DNA of 64,000 nt, taken from contig QANZ01010964.1 of the NCBI GenBank assembly GCA_003254925.1, positions 1 to 64,000 of the forward strand. Reading direction: 5' to 3'. Of the stretch, positions 1 through 16,067 are shown piece by piece (positions within the stretch are counted from its first letter, which is position 1; each line of letters opens with the position of its first letter). This DNA is from Chamaecrista fasciculata. Lineage: Eukaryota; Streptophyta; Magnoliopsida; Fabales; Fabaceae. A model generated the notes under the pieces. It searched no databases, had not been told where the DNA came from, and saw only the letters and a list, made by a program, of their open reading frames with translations. Both the position numbers and the translations under genes were made by a program.

Positions 1-234
1 ACGAATTTGAAATATCATACCCTTAATGGTCTCTCAATCACACCTGACATCGTTGTACAGTGACTTTTCAATTACCTGATAGACGACACCACTCGTTCTC
101 AGCTCGCAACAAAAACGTGATAATCTCATTGATCTAAATTAAAACTCAATCCTCCTGATTTTTAATCGGCATTTTACAGACACCACACGGTATGTAGGTT
201 CAATAGTTACTACTTTTTTCTACTATATCTATGT
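1..234. other. left-edge intergenic DNA upstream of the terpene synthase
   Basis: AT-rich, no gene or recognisable repeat seen. It probably contains the distal promoter of the gene starting at 346. Confidence 0.4.
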
Positions 235-248
235 GTATCTATATATAT
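235..248 (+). promoter_or_regulatory. candidate TATA box of the terpene synthase gene
   Basis: A TATA-rich stretch lies about 100 bases before the ATG at 346, which leaves a plausible short leader of 65-80 bases. Inference from position and composition only; the region is generally AT-rich. Confidence 0.35.
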
Positions 249-345
249 CAAGTTATCAACACAAACATGGTAGCTAGCAACACCGATAATTAACATTCAA
301 AAAGAGTGCCACACTAGCTATAGCAATTAGCCAATTACAAATACA

Positions 346-3953
<3,608 letters not shown>

Positions 3954-4039
3954 AATTTGCGTGGGCATATGTATTAATCATTAATCAATATGCCTCATCG
4001 CCATGACATCAAATTGCTTGCCGTCTCTTGTACGTAAAC

Positions 4040-4045
4040 AATAAA
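4040..4045 (+). terminator. candidate polyadenylation signal of the terpene synthase
   Basis: AATAAA lies 87 bases after the stop codon. Placement fits a plant 3' UTR. Confidence 0.4.
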
Positions 4046-4078
4046 GATGGCCTATAGGCTTAATATATAGCGTAGAGC

Positions 4079-4198
4079 CAGGGGCGGAGCCAAGATTTTT
4101 TTTATTAGGAGTTGAAAATATTTTTTAGTAGGGGCTATATATGATCATAAAGCATAAATTTATATGTAAAATGCAAATTGGGGGCCCCTCCGCCCCAG
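4079..4198. mobile_element. short hAT-like (Tip100-type) MITE
   Basis: 120-base element. It starts caggggcggag and ends ctccgccccag, an inverted terminal repeat of about 11 bases with one mismatch. The flanking octamers cgtagagc (4071-4078) and tgtacagc (4199-4206) match at 6 of 8, which fits the 8-bp duplication of hAT elements. CAGGGGCGGA-type ends are known for the Tip100 branch; family assignment is by this terminal motif only. Confidence 0.6.
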
Positions 4199-4549
4199 TG
4201 TACAGCGTTAATTATATTAGACGATGACCTCTGTCTCTTTCCGAGCCATGTTCACTTGTGTGTCAAAACTCAAGTAATTATACAACAATGTAATTATATT
4301 TATTGGTTAGAATCTAAGTTTTTATATATTTATGTTGTAGTAATATACCAATATATAGTAATTTAGTGGTAGTTAGGAGAAATTGCATCTTGTGGCGTTC
4401 GAGCGAGTGACTTGGCAATATTCCGTTTCTGGTTCTTAATTACCAACAACAACTACTCTCTTTAATTTGTCTTGCATGCTCTTCCTTTTTTAGCCAAATT
4501 TAATTTGTCTCTCATGCTCTTTTTTTTTTTTGCCAAATTTGTCTTTTAT

Positions 4550-4600
4550 CAGTGGCGGAGCCAAGGCCTTGGGTTAGGGGGGCCGAAATTCTTTTTTTTA
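4550..4600. mobile_element. single terminus of a Tip100-like hAT element
   Basis: cagtggcggagcc at 4550 resembles the end at 4079 and the reversed end at 61799. I found no partner end in the next 1.5 kb, so the element is truncated or the partner has decayed. The bases around it (gccaaatttgtct at 4532 and its inverse near 4724-4736) also form a weak inverted repeat. Confidence 0.35.
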
Positions 4601-4984
4601 CTAAAGTCCTATTTTGGTTCTAAGACGAAAGAAATATAACCACATTCAATAGTTATGGACCAATTATAAAGCTTTTAAGAAACAAAAAGGACCAAAACGA
4701 AACAAAAAAATTAAGAAGGATGAGAGACAAATTTGGCCATTTATTTTGTGACAGTGGTTTGATGGATGGTGCTTTTAGTAAATGTGTGTGTTAGCATCAA
4801 TTACTATTCATTGTACTTAGATGCATCTGGCTTGTGCCAGGTGAACCCACACACATCAATGTAAGATATTGGAGCACATTGGTGGTTGCTTGATGCACTT
4901 GTTGAAGATATTGATGTTGAAGACATTGATGTTTACTTATAGTGAGAAGATGTATGATCTTGAGGACATAGACAACATAGACAT

Positions 4985-5497
4985 TGATTTTGTAAATACA
5001 TATTAAAAATTGATTTTGAAACAGTGTATAAGTGTTGCCTAAATTCGAATTTGAAACAGTTTATAAGTGTTGCCAAAAATGGGTATTGCAACGGTTTATG
5101 AATGTCACCATAAATTGTTTTGCAACTTCATGAGTGTTACCTAAAATTGAATTTGAAATAGTTTATACATGTTGCCAAAAATGGGTATTGCAACAGTTAA
5201 TAAATGTCACCTTAAATTGATTTGCAACAGTTCTTTGGCGTTGCATAAGTAATGTTTAGTGTTACAGTTGCTAGTCTGCAACAGTTTATAAGTGTCACGT
5301 TAAATTACTGCAACAGTCTTGAAATGTTGTAGATGAAATATAAAGTGTTGCCTTTGGTTCTAAAAATTTTGCCTTTACCTAAGGCAATGTGGGCAAATGC
5401 AACCCCCCGAAAAGTGTTACAAAAAGTGATAGGCAACAATTTTTTGACATTTGGTAACAGTTTTCGAATGTTGCAGAAAGTAAAAAATGTTGTAGTG
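4985..5497. mobile_element. CACTA (En/Spm-type) transposon terminus with subterminal repeats
   Basis: The sequence ends tgttgtagtg at 5488-5497, the reverse complement of the CACTACAACA terminus typical of CACTA elements. From about 5020 the DNA consists of diverged repeats of 'gcaacagtttataagtgttgcc' type in both orientations, as in the subterminal regions of such elements, where the transposase binds. The opposite CACTA end was not found to the left, so this is a fragment. An ORF at 5333-5548 is made of these repeats and is not a gene. Confidence 0.65.
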
Positions 5498-5722
5498 TCA
5501 ACACCTTTTGTTTGGCAAGTAGCAAGGACAAACCACTCAAACTCTTGAAATTTAGCGGTTTTTTTTAAATTAAATTAAATTTTAAAAACATGTTTTTGAA
5601 ATTGAAAATACCTTCGACATGTTCTCAATTTTTAATTCTCAAATGCAACATTATCCTTTTTTAGATTTTAAAAATATTGTTATATCAAGCAGATTTCTTT
5701 TAACAAATAATTGTTATTTTTT

Positions 5723-5902
5723 ACCAACAGATGTTTGGTGTAGTGGTTGACAAGCTACATCCTAGGTGAGAGGACCCAGGTTCGATCCCTAGAGTTGACA
5801 TTGTTGGGAGGGCACGACCGTTTCGTCTCTGTAGCCCAAATGAGATTAGTCTTCGCTTAGACCGTTACACGGATAGGCGGGAGAAACCCAGAACATTACC
5901 TA
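5723..5902 (+). mobile_element. tRNA-derived SINE, copy 1
   Basis: Carries RNA polymerase III promoter boxes: box A-like tggtgtagtggtt at 5736-5748 and box B ggttcgatccc at 5779-5789. Near-identical flanks of about 20 bases at 5702-5722 and 5903-5922 (one-base indel) are the target-site duplication. The body matches the element at 21329-21513 along its length, including the accaaca start and the 'ccgttacac.gata' block. About 180 bases, no ORF. Confidence 0.85.
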
Positions 5903-5922
5903 AACAAATATTGTTATTTTTA

Positions 5923-7033
5923 AAGATAAACAAATTATTTTCAAAGAACATAATCAAATAATCCTTAATTCAATTTTAAGCTACATATATTACGACTTTT
6001 TACTTGCACTTTAGTAATGTAATGTCCCCTTTTTTTACTAGAGTTGTTGAAATAATTTTGACCTTCATCGGAATTTCTCTCATTAATATAATTCATTATT
6101 GTTTGTCTAATGAAGGTATTTCTAGAAATTAAGAGGATGAAAAAAGTGAAGCTAATAGTTTGAAAGAGGGAGGAGAAAACTTACTATTTACTCTTTGAAT
6201 TTGTATAAGTGAACTAATTAATCGTTGAAAAACTAAAATATATGATTTATTAGTTTTTGAATTTTTGTAATTGATTATTATTTGGTCCTTGGTCAAATTT
6301 AGAGATCGAAAAATAAAATTTAATATAAATTTAGGGACTAAAAAGAATTAATTTAGTGAAAAATTGGTCATATCTCTTTCACTTCAAATCTTAACGTGAC
6401 AAGTTCAAAATTATGTGTTAAGTGCTAATATGAAACAAATAAAATATATGGGGCTATTTGAAATCTATGCCATATAGAAGGGACTAATTTGAGATTTTGA
6501 TTTTTTTTTTCTTTTACTCGCAGAAGTATTCATGAATAATGTTTTTTTAAATGGTGCGCTTTGAATTAGTAGATATAATTAATTTTATGAAACTGAATTA
6601 AAAATAGCACAGATCACTAAAGTGATGGTAAAAATCGTGGGAGATCAGAGTCAAATCTGTCAAGAGAGTGATTCATTTCGTAATTTAGTCAGTCCACACA
6701 AATAAGAAAAAGCAGTCGAAGGTTAATTAATTAATTATAGGTATCAATCTATATGATTGGACTTATATGGTACTTCAATCCTTAATTATTCTTATTGAGT
6801 GTGATAACAAGATTCTATCAACCCATTATTTGTCTTCTAGTCTTTTAAATATTGACTTTTCATCATGCGACCTAATTATTATTTAAGTAGAGGACATCAA
6901 AGAAGGCAGATTAAATTAATAAAAGAAAATTTTTGGCCTGAAGATTAAATTAATAAATTAGTAGCTAGAAAGGCCCACAATGACAATATGCTTGTCCTTT
7001 GCATGCCATGTATTCATGGATGCCATTCTTTCA
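5923..7033. other. AT-rich intergenic DNA, nothing recognised
   Basis: No reading frame with gene-like character, no clear inverted repeat. A 'tttagggacta' type block near 6240-6350 resembles MITE interiors seen elsewhere in the window but has no clear ends. Confidence 0.4.
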
Positions 7034-8303
7034 GGAATGGATCCTCTCCCTTTAAAATTCTCTCCCTTTCTCTCCATTTATGTAAATCTTAACCATCTAT
7101 TACATCTAATGTTTTCAAATCATGCCACGTCATCCATAAAAGCAAAATATCTCATTTTTAATAAACCATGTTAATTTACATCACCATTATTTGTACATAT
7201 TTGTAATTAGCCTAGATATTTTACTGTGAGCTTCTAGAAGTAGCTAGGTGTATATTCTTTTTCATTCCTTTCCAATTCTGTTTGTAGGCCAGGCTGTACA
7301 GTCATGCAGAGTTAGTTAGATTTTTGGTTTTATTTCCTTTTATGCCATCACGTGAGAATCACCTGATGCCTTGTATAAATTGTAACCCTATTGCTTCAAT
7401 ATGATTCAGCCGTTTCTATTACAAGTTTGTGCAAACCAAGACAGCAATTTGGCAGACATGGAGAAAATGAAACCAATTTTGAGAAAGAGATAAAAAAAAT
7501 AAAGAAGCAGTAGGCATGGCGTTGGCAAAGAAGAACAAGGGTTGATCAGTAAAAACTAAAAAATGAAGAAGGAAATCAAAACAATTTTGAGAAAGAGATA
7601 AAAAAAAGAGGAAACCTACTATTTGGTCCCTCCTTTTTCACAATTTTAACTATTTGGTTCCTGCATTTTTGAAATAAACTATTTGATCCCTCAAAAATTA
7701 AAAATGTCAATTATTTAGTCCCTTATTTATCATAATTGCCAACTATCAGACGTTAAATGCTTACATCACACCGTTAAAAGCCACTTTGGTATTCTAATCA
7801 CCTAAACTAACTAAACCGGACTAATAAACACAATTAAACTAGCCTAAAATTGAGTAGACCCAAATATTTGTATTATGCGTGAAGCTTCCATAAGACATAA
7901 ACTATTGAATCATTCCCAAATCTCAAGCCTTAGGTAATCTCAAATAGTTGAATATGTGACATTTAACGTGTTACATGTGCACTTAACGGTCACATCATCA
8001 ATGTTAGTAAAAGAGATATACTATAGGAACTAACGAGCTGACATTTTTAATTTTTGAGGGACCAAATAATCTATTTTAAAAATATAGGGACTAAATAGTT
8101 AAAAATGTGAAAAAGGAAGGACCAAATAGTATGTTTCCTCAAAAAAATGAAGAAGAAGCAAAGTGGTCCGAGACAACTCAATCTGGGTTAACAAAAATGA
8201 GATGTTTTGCTTAAATGGATGACGTGGCTTGATATGAAAACGTTGGATCTAATGAATGATTAGGATTTATATAAATGGAGAGAAAGGGAGTGATCCACTC
8301 CCC
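7034..8303. mobile_element. non-autonomous MULE-like element, 1.27 kb, host of a nested MITE
   Basis: The first about 115 bases (from ggaatggatcctctccc) and the last about 115 bases (to gatccactcccc) are inverted repeats of roughly 80% identity; both contain the 'ttctctccattta' and 'gccacgtcatcca' blocks. The decamer cattctttca occurs at 7024-7033 and 8303-8312; with the right end at 8303 this is a 9-bp duplication (attctttca). The interior contains a second inverted-repeat element (7608-8140). At about 7270-7425 it also holds a stretch that reads like a copia LTR end ('cttgtataaattgtaaccc ... ttaca'). No intact ORF. Confidence 0.75.
7608..8140. mobile_element. long-TIR MITE nested in the 7034-8303 element
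   Basis: About 110-base imperfect inverted repeats begin gaggaaacctac and end gtatgtttcctc; both carry 'actatttggtccct' blocks. The flanks are A7 on both sides, so the duplication is uninformative. Non-coding. Confidence 0.7.
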
Positions 8304-8412
8304 ATTCTTTCACTGGTTTACTTACATTAATCATTCACATAATTTCTGCTATATATGTACCTATTTTTGTTCGTTTTTAATCAGCGAACACATGCATAGA
8401 TATATATATACT

Positions 8413-9110
8413 TAGGGGTGTTCGTTGGGCGGTTTGGGCGGTTTAAAATGGTTTTTCAAACCGAACCGCTCGCATCGGTTTGGAGAAAACTCAAACCGTT
8501 CGGTTTGAAAAAAAATATCAAACCAAACCAAACCAAACCAATATAATGGCGGTTTTGGCGGTTTGGTTTGGGCGGTTTGACCTTTAATTACTATTAATTT
8601 TATAATTAATATAAAAAGTACTAATTTCATAACATCTGAAAAGTGGCAGCACTATGTTCATTAAGTTATGAAACAGAAGACGAAATGGGACTTTGAATGC
8701 GAATGGGAGAAGACGAAATATAGATGTTAGGGTTTGGTCTTTCACTGGTTTCAGTTTGGAACTTTGAATGCGAATTGAAATGTCAAATGTCTATGCGGCT
8801 ACTTTTTCAATTTTTACTTTTGGTCTTTAGGTTATAGTTTCATGGGCTGTGCCTCATTGTTTATTTGTTTTAGTGGAGTAGTGGAGGAACGCATAAATAC
8901 TATATATATATATAATGTATTGTATTATTTATATATAATTGCATAGTTGCGGTTTGGTTCGGTTTGGTGAAGTGTCAAACCGCCACCGAACCGAACCGCC
9001 CAAAATTAAGAAAAATGAAACCAAACCAAACCATTTTAATGTCGGTTTTGGTTCGGTTTGGTTCGGTTTAGTTCGGTTCAATCGGTTTGGTTCGGTTTTG
9101 AACACCCATA
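8413..9110. mobile_element. hAT-like non-autonomous element with cggtttgg arrays
   Basis: Starts taggggtgttc and ends gaacacccata, an 11-base inverted terminal repeat with one mismatch. The exact octamer tatatact flanks it at 8405-8412 and 9111-9118, the expected 8-bp hAT duplication. Both subterminal regions (about 170 bases each) are packed with ggtttgg/ccaaacc and cggttc motifs. Short ORFs in it are by-products of these arrays. Confidence 0.85.
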
Positions 9111-9404
9111 TATATACTAGCTAAATAGTTTACTACAAATTGGTGGGCTAGCTTACATAGATCAGGTTAAGACGTATTGACATCTCTAATTTTTAATCAT
9201 GTTTTATATTTTTAGTAAAGATAAAAACAAGAAATAAACCAAAATAACTTTTTTTTCTTTTTTCTTTTTTTTGAGGTGGCGGGGGTCATATGGCATTATC
9301 ATTTATCAAGAATTCAAGACTATCCTAAATTTATTTTGTAGGTGGCTTCCTCACTTGATTCAGTAATTTTAATCTAAAACTTAGTTGCAATTAATTTATT
9401 TTTA
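9111..9404. other. intergenic spacer, nothing recognised
   Basis: AT-rich spacer with a T-rich tract near 9250. No gene or repeat ends seen. Confidence 0.4.
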
Positions 9405-10023
9405 TGGAAATGCTAGCAATTTCATTAATAAGAAGAATCGGCTACAAGAATAGCAACAAGAGGATCAGGAGGGCTATATATATCAAGCCAATCCTATAAA
9501 CCAGAAATAGGACAAAGAGACTTGGCAAGCGTATGAGCTGCCTTATTACAACACCTTCTTTTCCAAACTAAATCAAAATAATCAAATTGATGACTAATGA
9601 AGAAAAGATTGTCCATAATAGAATCAAAGTTTGAGAGATCTCTCACAGTTGCATGTGGATAGGAACAAACCTTCAAAGAATCACCCTAAAAAATGATCTT
9701 CTTACACCCAAAACGGAGAGCCATATTTACACCAAGAATAGCTGCCATTGCTTCCACTTGATCTGGTGGGATGTTAGCTGAAATTCTCTTTGAAGCAGCA
9801 TCTAACATAGCCCTAAGATGATCTCTGAATATGCATTCAAGGCCCCTGAGCCATCCTCAAGTATAGCCCCATCGAAATTCACCTTAAAATAACCTCTTGG
9901 GAGAAGTTCCCAAGCTGAAGCATTGATATCGAAATGTACATTATTCATTGAATTCGCTGCCAATTTATCATTGAGTCTTTTAATGAACCAGCTGTAATAT
10001 GTAAAAATTGCAGCGAAATGCAT
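9405..10023 (-). pseudogene. LINE fragment: RNase H domain remnant
   Basis: On the minus strand the segment 10023-9802 encodes a '...LPRGYFKVNFDGA' block. A shifted frame continues through 'DQVEAMAAILGVNMALRFGC', and 9676-9494 reads '...VWKRRCCNKAAHTLAKSL'. These are the W..P..G..KVN.DGA, E..A...G...A and N..AH.LAK blocks of the plant RNase H domain found at the C-terminus of LINE polyproteins and related genes. Frameshifts separate the blocks, so it is dead. The minus-strand 3' end near 9410 ('attaatgaaattgc') resembles LINE 3' tails. The reverse transcriptase part is absent. Confidence 0.7.
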
Positions 10024-13000
10024 AGAGAAATTACAAAAAAGGTAAGAGTAATATCATGGAGAAATTAATTTATTGAAAGGTTGAACTGGTAATTTCCAAT
10101 CATTAATTGATATTCTTTCAAGATAAGACTGATTTCCACGAACACCCTCTGTCTCTGCTTGGCTGTGCTATAGTATTGGCATTTTACGTTAAGTGTGAAG
10201 TTAATCCTTATCTATATTATTAATTTTATGTTTAAAGCTGATGTAATCACAAATGATATAATCTAATACCGTCCTAGTCATAGTCCTAACGTTAAAACTG
10301 GAAACTAGAAACTGCATGCATGCCATCTGCGCAAGGTCAAGGTGCACAAAAAACGTGATAAATTAAAATAAAATCAAACTTCATTAATTTAATCAAAGTA
10401 TAGTCTATATATATATAGAAAACAAGCTCGTGAAGATAAAAACTAAATTTAAGGATGGATGACATTAAAAATGGGTATGAGATCAGATAAACTCAAACAT
10501 TTTAGTCTGGTATATTTTTTGTTGCACTTTTGGTCCCATATTTTTACAAGAGGTCCCAATTTGATATTATTATTTTTATAAAGATATGTGATCACTTCTG
10601 CAACTGACCAAAAAATATAAGACTAATTTTATAATTGACTTAAAGATATGAGACCAAATCTGCAAAAAGAAAAAATATGAGAGTAAATTGAGACCTGAAT
10701 CAAAGATAATACTAGACCAAAAATGTAATAAAAAGAGATATAAGGCTAAATTAGATACTAAAAAAAACATGAGATTAAATTGTGACTACTGCCTATATTT
10801 TTTTAACCCCTCCCTTTGGACGTTATAACATTAAGCCCTTAGCTTTTGCTGCTGGGCCCGATAAAATCTTGGATACGAGGGCCCATTAGTTTTCGATACT
10901 GAAGTAGAAGCAGTTGAGTGTATATGATTCACACTGAAGATTGAAGATTTATTACTAATTTGGCTTAGCTATTGTCTGGGATAAAGGAAGAAATAATGTA
11001 GAGCATAAACCATTTGCTGATTTGCTCTGCTTAGTAAAAACCACATAGGAGTACTAAATTAATTATAAATAGATCACGGTTATAAAAGATTAATTATCTG
11101 TCGGTTAGGCAATAATTTTCAAGTATTTAGCTTTCCACAAGAATCATAGAGCCCGGTATGTCTAATCTCTCATATGATAAGTATCTAGGAACTGCGAAAG
11201 TGGATAAAAAAATTCATCATGTGAATGTATTGATTCAACCAAACTACATGTAACATGTGAGACTTGATTCATTACTCATTAGTCACTATGTCAAACGGGG
11301 GGTTTGACTTTGACTGGAATAACAATAATTAAGAATTTTTAGCTAAACCATCGTTAATTAAGAATTTTTCTTTTTCTTTCACATAGCTTTTGGTGCCGTT
11401 AATTAATGAATGAAACGGAGATTGCAAGGGACCTCGAAAACAGGAACAAGAGTGGCGTCTAAGGGAGATATATAGATTGAGTTCTATACTTGAATAATTC
11501 CATGAAACATGCATTCCCAAAAATGAAAAAAATAAAGTCAAATATTCATATGGGTCTCAATTCTCAAAAGTATGAAATATATATATATATATTAGATTAA
11601 TTCTAAATATTTTATTTGTTTTAATTTAGACTCACATATTTTCATAATTTTTTATAATAATCTCAAACTATTGAACGTGCTTATATATTTCTCATTTAAA
11701 GTTAAATTACAACAAATTTAAAGTTACGGATTACTTTTGACAAATCTTTTTTATCTAGTTGGAGCATCAATATCTGAGGTCAAATCAAGTCCAAAAATAA
11801 ATAGTTTGTTTCACAATAAAACCATTCCAATCCTCATTGAATCATTAAACCAGTATCTTAACCAGTTCAATATCTAGACTGGTTTTTAAAACCTTGGTGT
11901 TAATATTGAGGATTTCTTTGTATATCTAATTGGAACAGTTAGCAAACGAGGTCAAATCGTACTCGAAAGTGAATTTCAAGTTAAAGTGAATAATTATAAA
12001 AACATGTAAAATCAATCTAAAATAATATTCAAGACCAATCTAAAATTTACTCTATAGTTTAGGGACCAATGTGAGTATTTGACCCAAAGAAAAAAATAAC
12101 AACCACGAAATGAACTGCGTTTTTATTAAGTTGCTTTCATTTCGAAATTTGACTGTCTTTTATCTTTGATTAATTAATTAATGTCTTTTTTATTTATAGT
12201 CGTATACTCGTATATATAGATGACTGCTTTTTGAAGGAAACAACAGAATGTTACGCCACGCTCTCTCGATTGATTATAGTTTCAGAGGTAAACGAGTTAG
12301 ACCAATCTGTATGGATGTTTTGCCAAAAGCTAGGAATATTTTGAGAATTGTTTACGTTACAGATCTTCCACGTAAACCACTATATATCTATATATATATA
12401 ATGCATTCCCCACAGTAATGCATGAAATTCAAGAACAAGAAAAGATCGATGTTATTTCCTCTAAAACAATAATGACTGATGTACTAATTATTACCTAATG
12501 AATCAAAAGAGTGGCTGCATAAAGACATGGACAAGCAATAATTAATAAAATGGTTTCTCTCTGTGGAGCATACACCCTACTCTCAAAGTGCGTACAGAAG
12601 AAAGGCATTATCTTTCTTTAAAGATGGCGTTGGTGTTACACCCACCAACATGAATAAGAAAGGCAATATATATATATATTGCAAAGTCAACTCTGTAAAA
12701 AACACGTTTATTTAATAAAATGGCTTGTCCCTCTGTATCCCTCTCATAAATATCGACCTATAACATTCGCTATCACTGGTCCTAATGCGATGATTGTGAT
12801 TTGTGAACCCAGTCACTTTATATGCTTTGTCCCCACACAAATTTAGCATGCATATGCTGTATTATTCAACACTCATACAAGCATCCCTTTGCTTTACGAC
12901 TATTCCTTAGGAAGGGAAATGTAATTAAGCAATATAACAGGCATAACATAATGTACTATACATTAAACCCATTATTCAACTACATTAAACCCATTATAAA

Positions 13001-13126
13001 TATATAGATAAAGTCCAGAGAGAAAAAACTATAAACATGATTGTTGATACTCATTCCTGTGCTTTCTGTACACATGAAAATTACATAGGAAAAATCTAAA
13101 CCAAAGTAATGTATGTTTTTATTATG
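10024..13126. other. AT-rich intergenic DNA, decayed repeats only
   Basis: No gene seen in 3.1 kb. About 10510-10795 has several 'gagacc/ggtccc' and 'aaaaatatgaga' blocks like those in MITE interiors, but ends cannot be placed. About 11780-12060 contains 'gaccaatctaaaat' type blocks. Short ORFs here (for example 11329-11541 minus) show no domain and differ in composition from the real exons. Confidence 0.45.
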
Positions 13127-16067
13127 TCATGAACAGAGCTTAGGCAATGACCTTGAGAAACTATGACCTGCCACTCTTGATCTTGTGATCTTTGCCATCT
13201 GGCTTTGCATTTTCCTAAGTATGTTCTCCAATTCCTTAACTCTCCATTGCATTCCTTGTAAATCTGATGTGACTTTCTCGTTTTGGAAGGAGACATCAAA
13301 TTTGCCAGAGTACAGAACCACCTGATCGCTTGTACTAATTCTGTGTTTTGTTCCTCTTGAGCCAACATCACTGGAACTACGAGACAAAATGGGACTGGGA
13401 GTGCCAAGAAGTAAGGTTTTGAGCTTGGATTGCTGAACTATGAGAGCCTGAAGTGCAGACTTTGAAGGGAATTTTGTGTTTTGTGAAAGGTGTAGGCAAG
13501 CCTCACTTGAAAGCTTCTCATAGTTTAAAACACAACAAATCTTCAGCCTTTCTTCCTCTGACAAACCACCATGCACCTACAATCAAACACATTTATTTTG
13601 GGCTTGGATTTGAAAAGCAGAATCAGTTTTTAAAGAGGTTTAACAACCTAAATTGATATATTATTCTTCTGAGATTACATGGTTTCCAATGAAGAACAGA
13701 ATATGTACACTTGTCACTTGTGTAAACTGGGTAACCATATCACTCTATATAAGACACAAGTGAGAGACTCCAAAGGAAAAAAAAAACCCATTGATTGGCA
13801 CAATGTAATAGATATAAAACAGATAAGTAATTTTTTTTTGTAAGAACCAGATGGTATCCTCTGCAGACAACCAAAGAGGCCAAGACTAATCCTTCCGAGA
13901 TGTAAAGATCACTAAAGTGAGTTTTTCTCTATAAAGTCTTTTCCATACATATTACCTGATTCAAATCCAATACATCATATTTAAAGAATCCAATTATCTA
14001 CCAATTATGCTGGACATTGAATCAATTAAGATACTTGAAAGCTGATTTGAATATTACATTAACAAATTAAAAAGAAAAAGGGAATTGAAAAAAATTAATT
14101 AATATACCTCTAGATACATGTCCATAGCATGGTAGAGTTCATCATAGGAATCTCTTGCTGAATCTGGCAGTGCTGTGGCAAGAGCCAAGAATTTCGAAGG
14201 TTTTAAACAAGGATCAGGAGCTATTTCTGCTATGTACAAATCTATCAAGCTAGCAACTTTCTTCATCCGAGAAGGACCAACCAGACAATAATTTCCTTGG
14301 CGCAGGAATGCTTTCAAGAATCTCAGAACAAGATTCACGTCATACAAGTAGCTTATTCCATAAGGAGATGGAACAAGCAGATTGTCCAAGGTTGCTTGAT
14401 CAAACTGTGCACCAATCATATTCTCCAACTTGTTCCTGCTACACTTACTTATGTTCAAGCTCAGCGTAATTCGGAGAATCCCAAACAAAGTCTTGCAAGA
14501 GAGAACACTTTCATGATCCATAATGTAATGCAAGTCTATGACCATTTCTATGATCTTGCGCTTCTCATCAGTTGTAGCATTAGAAAACTTTGCTTTCTGG
14601 TAATACATAAGAAACCTACTGATTACAGCATGGTCTAGTTTACGCCAAAGCATAGTCTTCACCAACATTTGAACCAACAAGGGACTTAGAAACAGAAGAT
14701 CTTCAAACCACCATGAGGAACGTGAGAAACTTGTCTTTACACTCTCGGTGCTTTTTGATTCACATGAAAAACGGAACCCAGAACTTTCAGAAGAGCAAGT
14801 GGAAGGACATGGGCTTGCTTCACTGGCCAAAATCAGCCTCCCAACTAAGCATTCCATGCATTTTTCTAGCATCATAGAAGAACAACCTGCGAATAAGGCT
14901 AGATCTTGGGACTGCTTCAAGGCTATCAAAAGTTCAGACCATGTCCAATACCCAATATCTTGGAGTGATTTTTCAGTTTGGTCCAGCAAATTAGGATTCC
15001 CATTCACGGGTTCTTTCATTTCCATGAATTTTGCAGCAGAGTGTGCAAGTAACAAATTGGAAGGAGTTATGTCAGATTTTCCATTGTTGTAAATAAATCT
15101 TAATACAAGCTCAAAACCTGATGCCCCTCCTGGGAAGTCATGGAATATTACTTTTAGCTTTCTGGTGGCACCCCTATTTTTCCCAAACAATTTGGTGAGC
15201 TTTCCGGAATAATGACCAACAATGTTCTGCAAAGATCAAGTTTAAGAGTTAAAACAGAGTTAACAGAGATTTTTCTTTTTCATCTTAGAAGATTTGGCAA
15301 CAGTATAATAAACAAACGTCGAATTAACCCAGAAAAGAGAGACAAGGACAGAATGGATTGGTGACAGTCACAGAGGTTGTTATTGAACAGCAGATTGTGC
15401 ATGAGGACAAGAATGAAATATCCCCATCTACTATTCATCTATCATCATGGAAATGTGTAAGAGAGAAATAAATGAGCCTGAAAACAGCACTGGGTTTCTC
15501 ACAAAAGGAGTGAATAAAACAAATGTGAAGTTGGGAACATTAAACTCAGCATTTAATGTGATATGTATGGAAAACCAGGAAAAATCAGTAAAAGGAGAAA
15601 AAAAAAAGAAGAAAAGGGAAACAGGTGTCATGAGCTTGTAGTTTGTGAGGATGGGGAAGATAATTTATTTAATTATTGCCAGAATGGTAGGAGAATAGCG
15701 ATTGTTGCAGTAACGAATGCCCCACCTCAGTGTAATGTAGGTGCAAATTAATGATGGGCGGAAAGGTACAATTTTTATCAGAAAGTTACTAACGGAACAA
15801 TAATATAAAAAAAAAAAACAGAGGAAAGAAAAAGAAAGAGTAGAAAAGAATGTATAATTAAATCATTGAACAATAATCACTGGTAGCTTTAATAATAGCA
15901 GCAACATTTACCACAAACAGAACAATATATGAACCAAAAGATTGAAAAGATGAAGTTTCTGAGTTCTGACCAAAAAAGTTCCGAAATCAGAAGGTTTAGC
16001 TTACCTTGTCCACCATGAAGGTTTCTTCTCCATTTATATCCACTTCAAGATCACAATACTCTTCCAT
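13127..16067 (-). CDS. NPH3/RPT2-like BTB protein (At3g22104-like), three exons
   Basis: Predicted substrate adaptor of a CUL3 ubiquitin ligase, from the family of the phototropin signalling protein NPH3. Exons on the minus strand: 16067-16005, 15226-14108, 13576-13127, all GT-AG and phase 0, giving 543 residues. Residues 1-95 form a short BTB/POZ domain ('CDLEVDINGEETFMVDK' then 'KLKVIFHDFPGGASGFELV'). The NPH3 domain spans roughly 190-440 with 'WWFEDLLFLSPLLV' and 'YDVNLVLRFLKAFL', followed by 'GLSEEERLKICCVLNYEKLSSEAC'. A C-terminal coiled coil (about 500-530) is typical of the family. The 862-base first intron includes A-rich tracts. The closest relative is suggested by the N-terminal wording and exon layout; that identification is from memory. 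No broken motifs seen. Confidence 0.9.

Noticed and set aside
4838..4990. gatattgatgttgaagacattgatg repeats as a possible coding Asp-rich repeat
   Set aside because: No open frame; the stretch adjoins the CACTA subterminal repeats and is probably part of that element.
8412..9124. Minus and plus ORFs rich in Pro/Lys or Phe/Gly (8412-8630, 8939-9124)
   Set aside because: They are read from the ggtttgg/ccaaacc arrays of a hAT-like element.
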